64,000 nt of DNA, taken from contig NZ_PDEQ01000005.1 in the NCBI RefSeq assembly GCF_002554795.1, positions 248,001-312,000 of the forward strand. Reading direction: 5' to 3'. Positions 63,353 to 64,000 of the stretch are shown here, in pieces (the first letter of the stretch is position 1; each line of letters begins with the position of its first letter). The DNA comes from Longibacter salinarum. GTDB lineage: Bacteria; Bacteroidota; Rhodothermia; Rhodothermales; Salinibacteraceae. The notes under the pieces are model-generated. The model saw only the letters and a list, made by a program, of their open reading frames with translations, was not told where the DNA came from and did not search any database. Position numbers and translations under genes: made by a program.

Positions 63353-64000
63353 CTAATTCTCCGAGATGTTAATCCGGACGTTGAAGCTGCCGGCGATGTT
63401 GGTGTACGACGGGCGCCGGCTGTCACCATCGAGGCGTTCATACGTGAGCTGAAACTGTCCGTTGACGCGTTGGCTGAATTGATATTGCAGCTGGGGCTCG
63501 ATCGTGAGCAGCGTAGTCTGTTCAGAAATCGATACGTTGTCCCCGGTGCGGGCATCGGCCGAGCCGTACGCGAATCCCTGTGCCGCCGCCTCCGACAGCG
63601 CGCGACGGAGCGAGAAGGTGCGCTGATCCGTAACGGCACGCTTGACGGTCAGACTAAACGTGATCTGGTTGTTCAACCGCCCAACCGGAAGCAACGGAAG
63701 TTTGAGCCCTCGCTTCCGCCACGTGGCCGTTAGCGACAGCTCACTGGCGGCGCTCTCTTCAACCGACAGGTTGGTCGTACTCAGCGACACACGATTCTGG
63801 CGATTCCAGTCGATCGTCGTCTGGAAGCCACCAAGCCACGTCACGTCGACGCCGAGTAGCGGTCGGTACGTTTCTTCGATTTCCACACGCGACGACTCGA
63901 AGTCCGGCTGCTGGAACGACAGCGTAGACCCCGCAATCCCAAAGTTGGTGGTGTCGCCGGCGGTCGATAACGCATTGTACGCCGTCGTGTACGTCCCGGA
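63353..64000 (-). CDS. sprA: C-terminal part of SprA-type surface translocon protein (partial)
   Basis: The last 215 residues of a large protein that continues beyond the right edge; the frame is open to base 64000. The visible part is all beta-strand, with YRPLLGVDVTWLGGFQTTID followed by WNRQNRVSLSTTNLSVEE, a section characteristic of the SprA C-terminus, ending SYTNIAGSFNVRINISEN. SprA is the very large outer-membrane pore of the type 9 secretion system used in gliding and secretion in Bacteroidota. Rhodothermota have SprA homologues even without gliding. Naming rests only on this tail. Confidence 0.7.
   Translation of the reverse strand, partial: SGTYTTAYNALSTAGDTTNFGIAGSTLSFQQPDFESSRVEIEETYRPLLGVDVTWLGGFQTTIDWNRQNRVSLSTTNLSVEESAASELSLTATWRKRGLKLPLLPVGRLNNQITFSLTVKRAVTDQRTFSLRRALSEAAAQGFAYGSADARTGDNVSISEQTTLLTIEPQLQYQFSQRVNGQFQLTYERLDGDSRRPSYTNIAGSFNVRINISEN

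Overview
The window looks like chromosomal DNA of a halophilic member of the Rhodothermota (Salinibacter/Longimonas-like, Bacteroidota-related). The pointers are GC-rich genes with acidic proteins, weak Shine-Dalgarno sites, a TonB-dependent receptor with a carboxypeptidase-regulatory N-terminus, a SprA-type surface protein, an archaeal/eukaryal-type ProRS ending in Tyr, and an NtrC/FtsX-type efflux locus as seen in Bacteroidota. This is inference from protein families; no 16S gene is present.

Layout. 1-10.3 kb is accessory: a class A beta-lactamase-like hydrolase, a PQQ-propeller lipoprotein, an alpha/beta hydrolase, and decayed toxin-antitoxin-like genes (a truncated nucleotidyltransferase pair, a DUF433/DUF5615 pair with a frameshifted toxin, a second nucleotidyltransferase stub). 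10.6-13.75 kb is an A+T-richer island holding the most interesting item: a catalytically dead, long-B-like prokaryotic Argonaute followed 9 bp later by an unrecognised two-helix membrane protein, probably an immune guide-binder plus membrane effector. 14-20.3 kb has proS and two DUF3667 paralogues that flank a seven-copy, 197-bp tandem array. The array unit has terminal inverted repeats like a MITE, and a solitary copy lies at 35.6 kb. 20.6-29 kb has a TonB receptor convergent with a cbb3 oxidase operon (small membrane protein, ccoS, ccoN, ccoO, ccoP, ccoI), a decayed duplicate of the small membrane gene, and a divergent ArsR-type regulator.

30-41.3 kb carries two PAS/GAF histidine kinases, a sodium:solute symporter, a zinc-ribbon protein, a Gfo/Idh/MocA oxidoreductase and nicotinate phosphoribosyltransferase. 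41.5-50.6 kb is an export locus: FtsX/MacB permease, ABC ATPase, membrane-fusion protein, NtrC-type sigma-54 activator and NtrY-type kinase. A good sigma-54 promoter match lies upstream of the fusion protein, so the activator/kinase pair probably drives the exporter. Two S23-type four-helix-bundle genes are interspersed in this locus.

50.7-64 kb is mostly core: flavin reductase, M20 peptidase, outer-membrane barrel, phosphatidylcholine synthase, Der, EcsC, UppP, TsaD, LytR_C protein, RsfS, DUF423, a zinc ribbon, LipB and the C-terminus of SprA. Many intergenic gaps carry degenerate repeats of about 7-8 bp period (GTTCAGG-, TTCGCAC- and TTCCACAC-like), and three gaps share a GTCGCAC hairpin.
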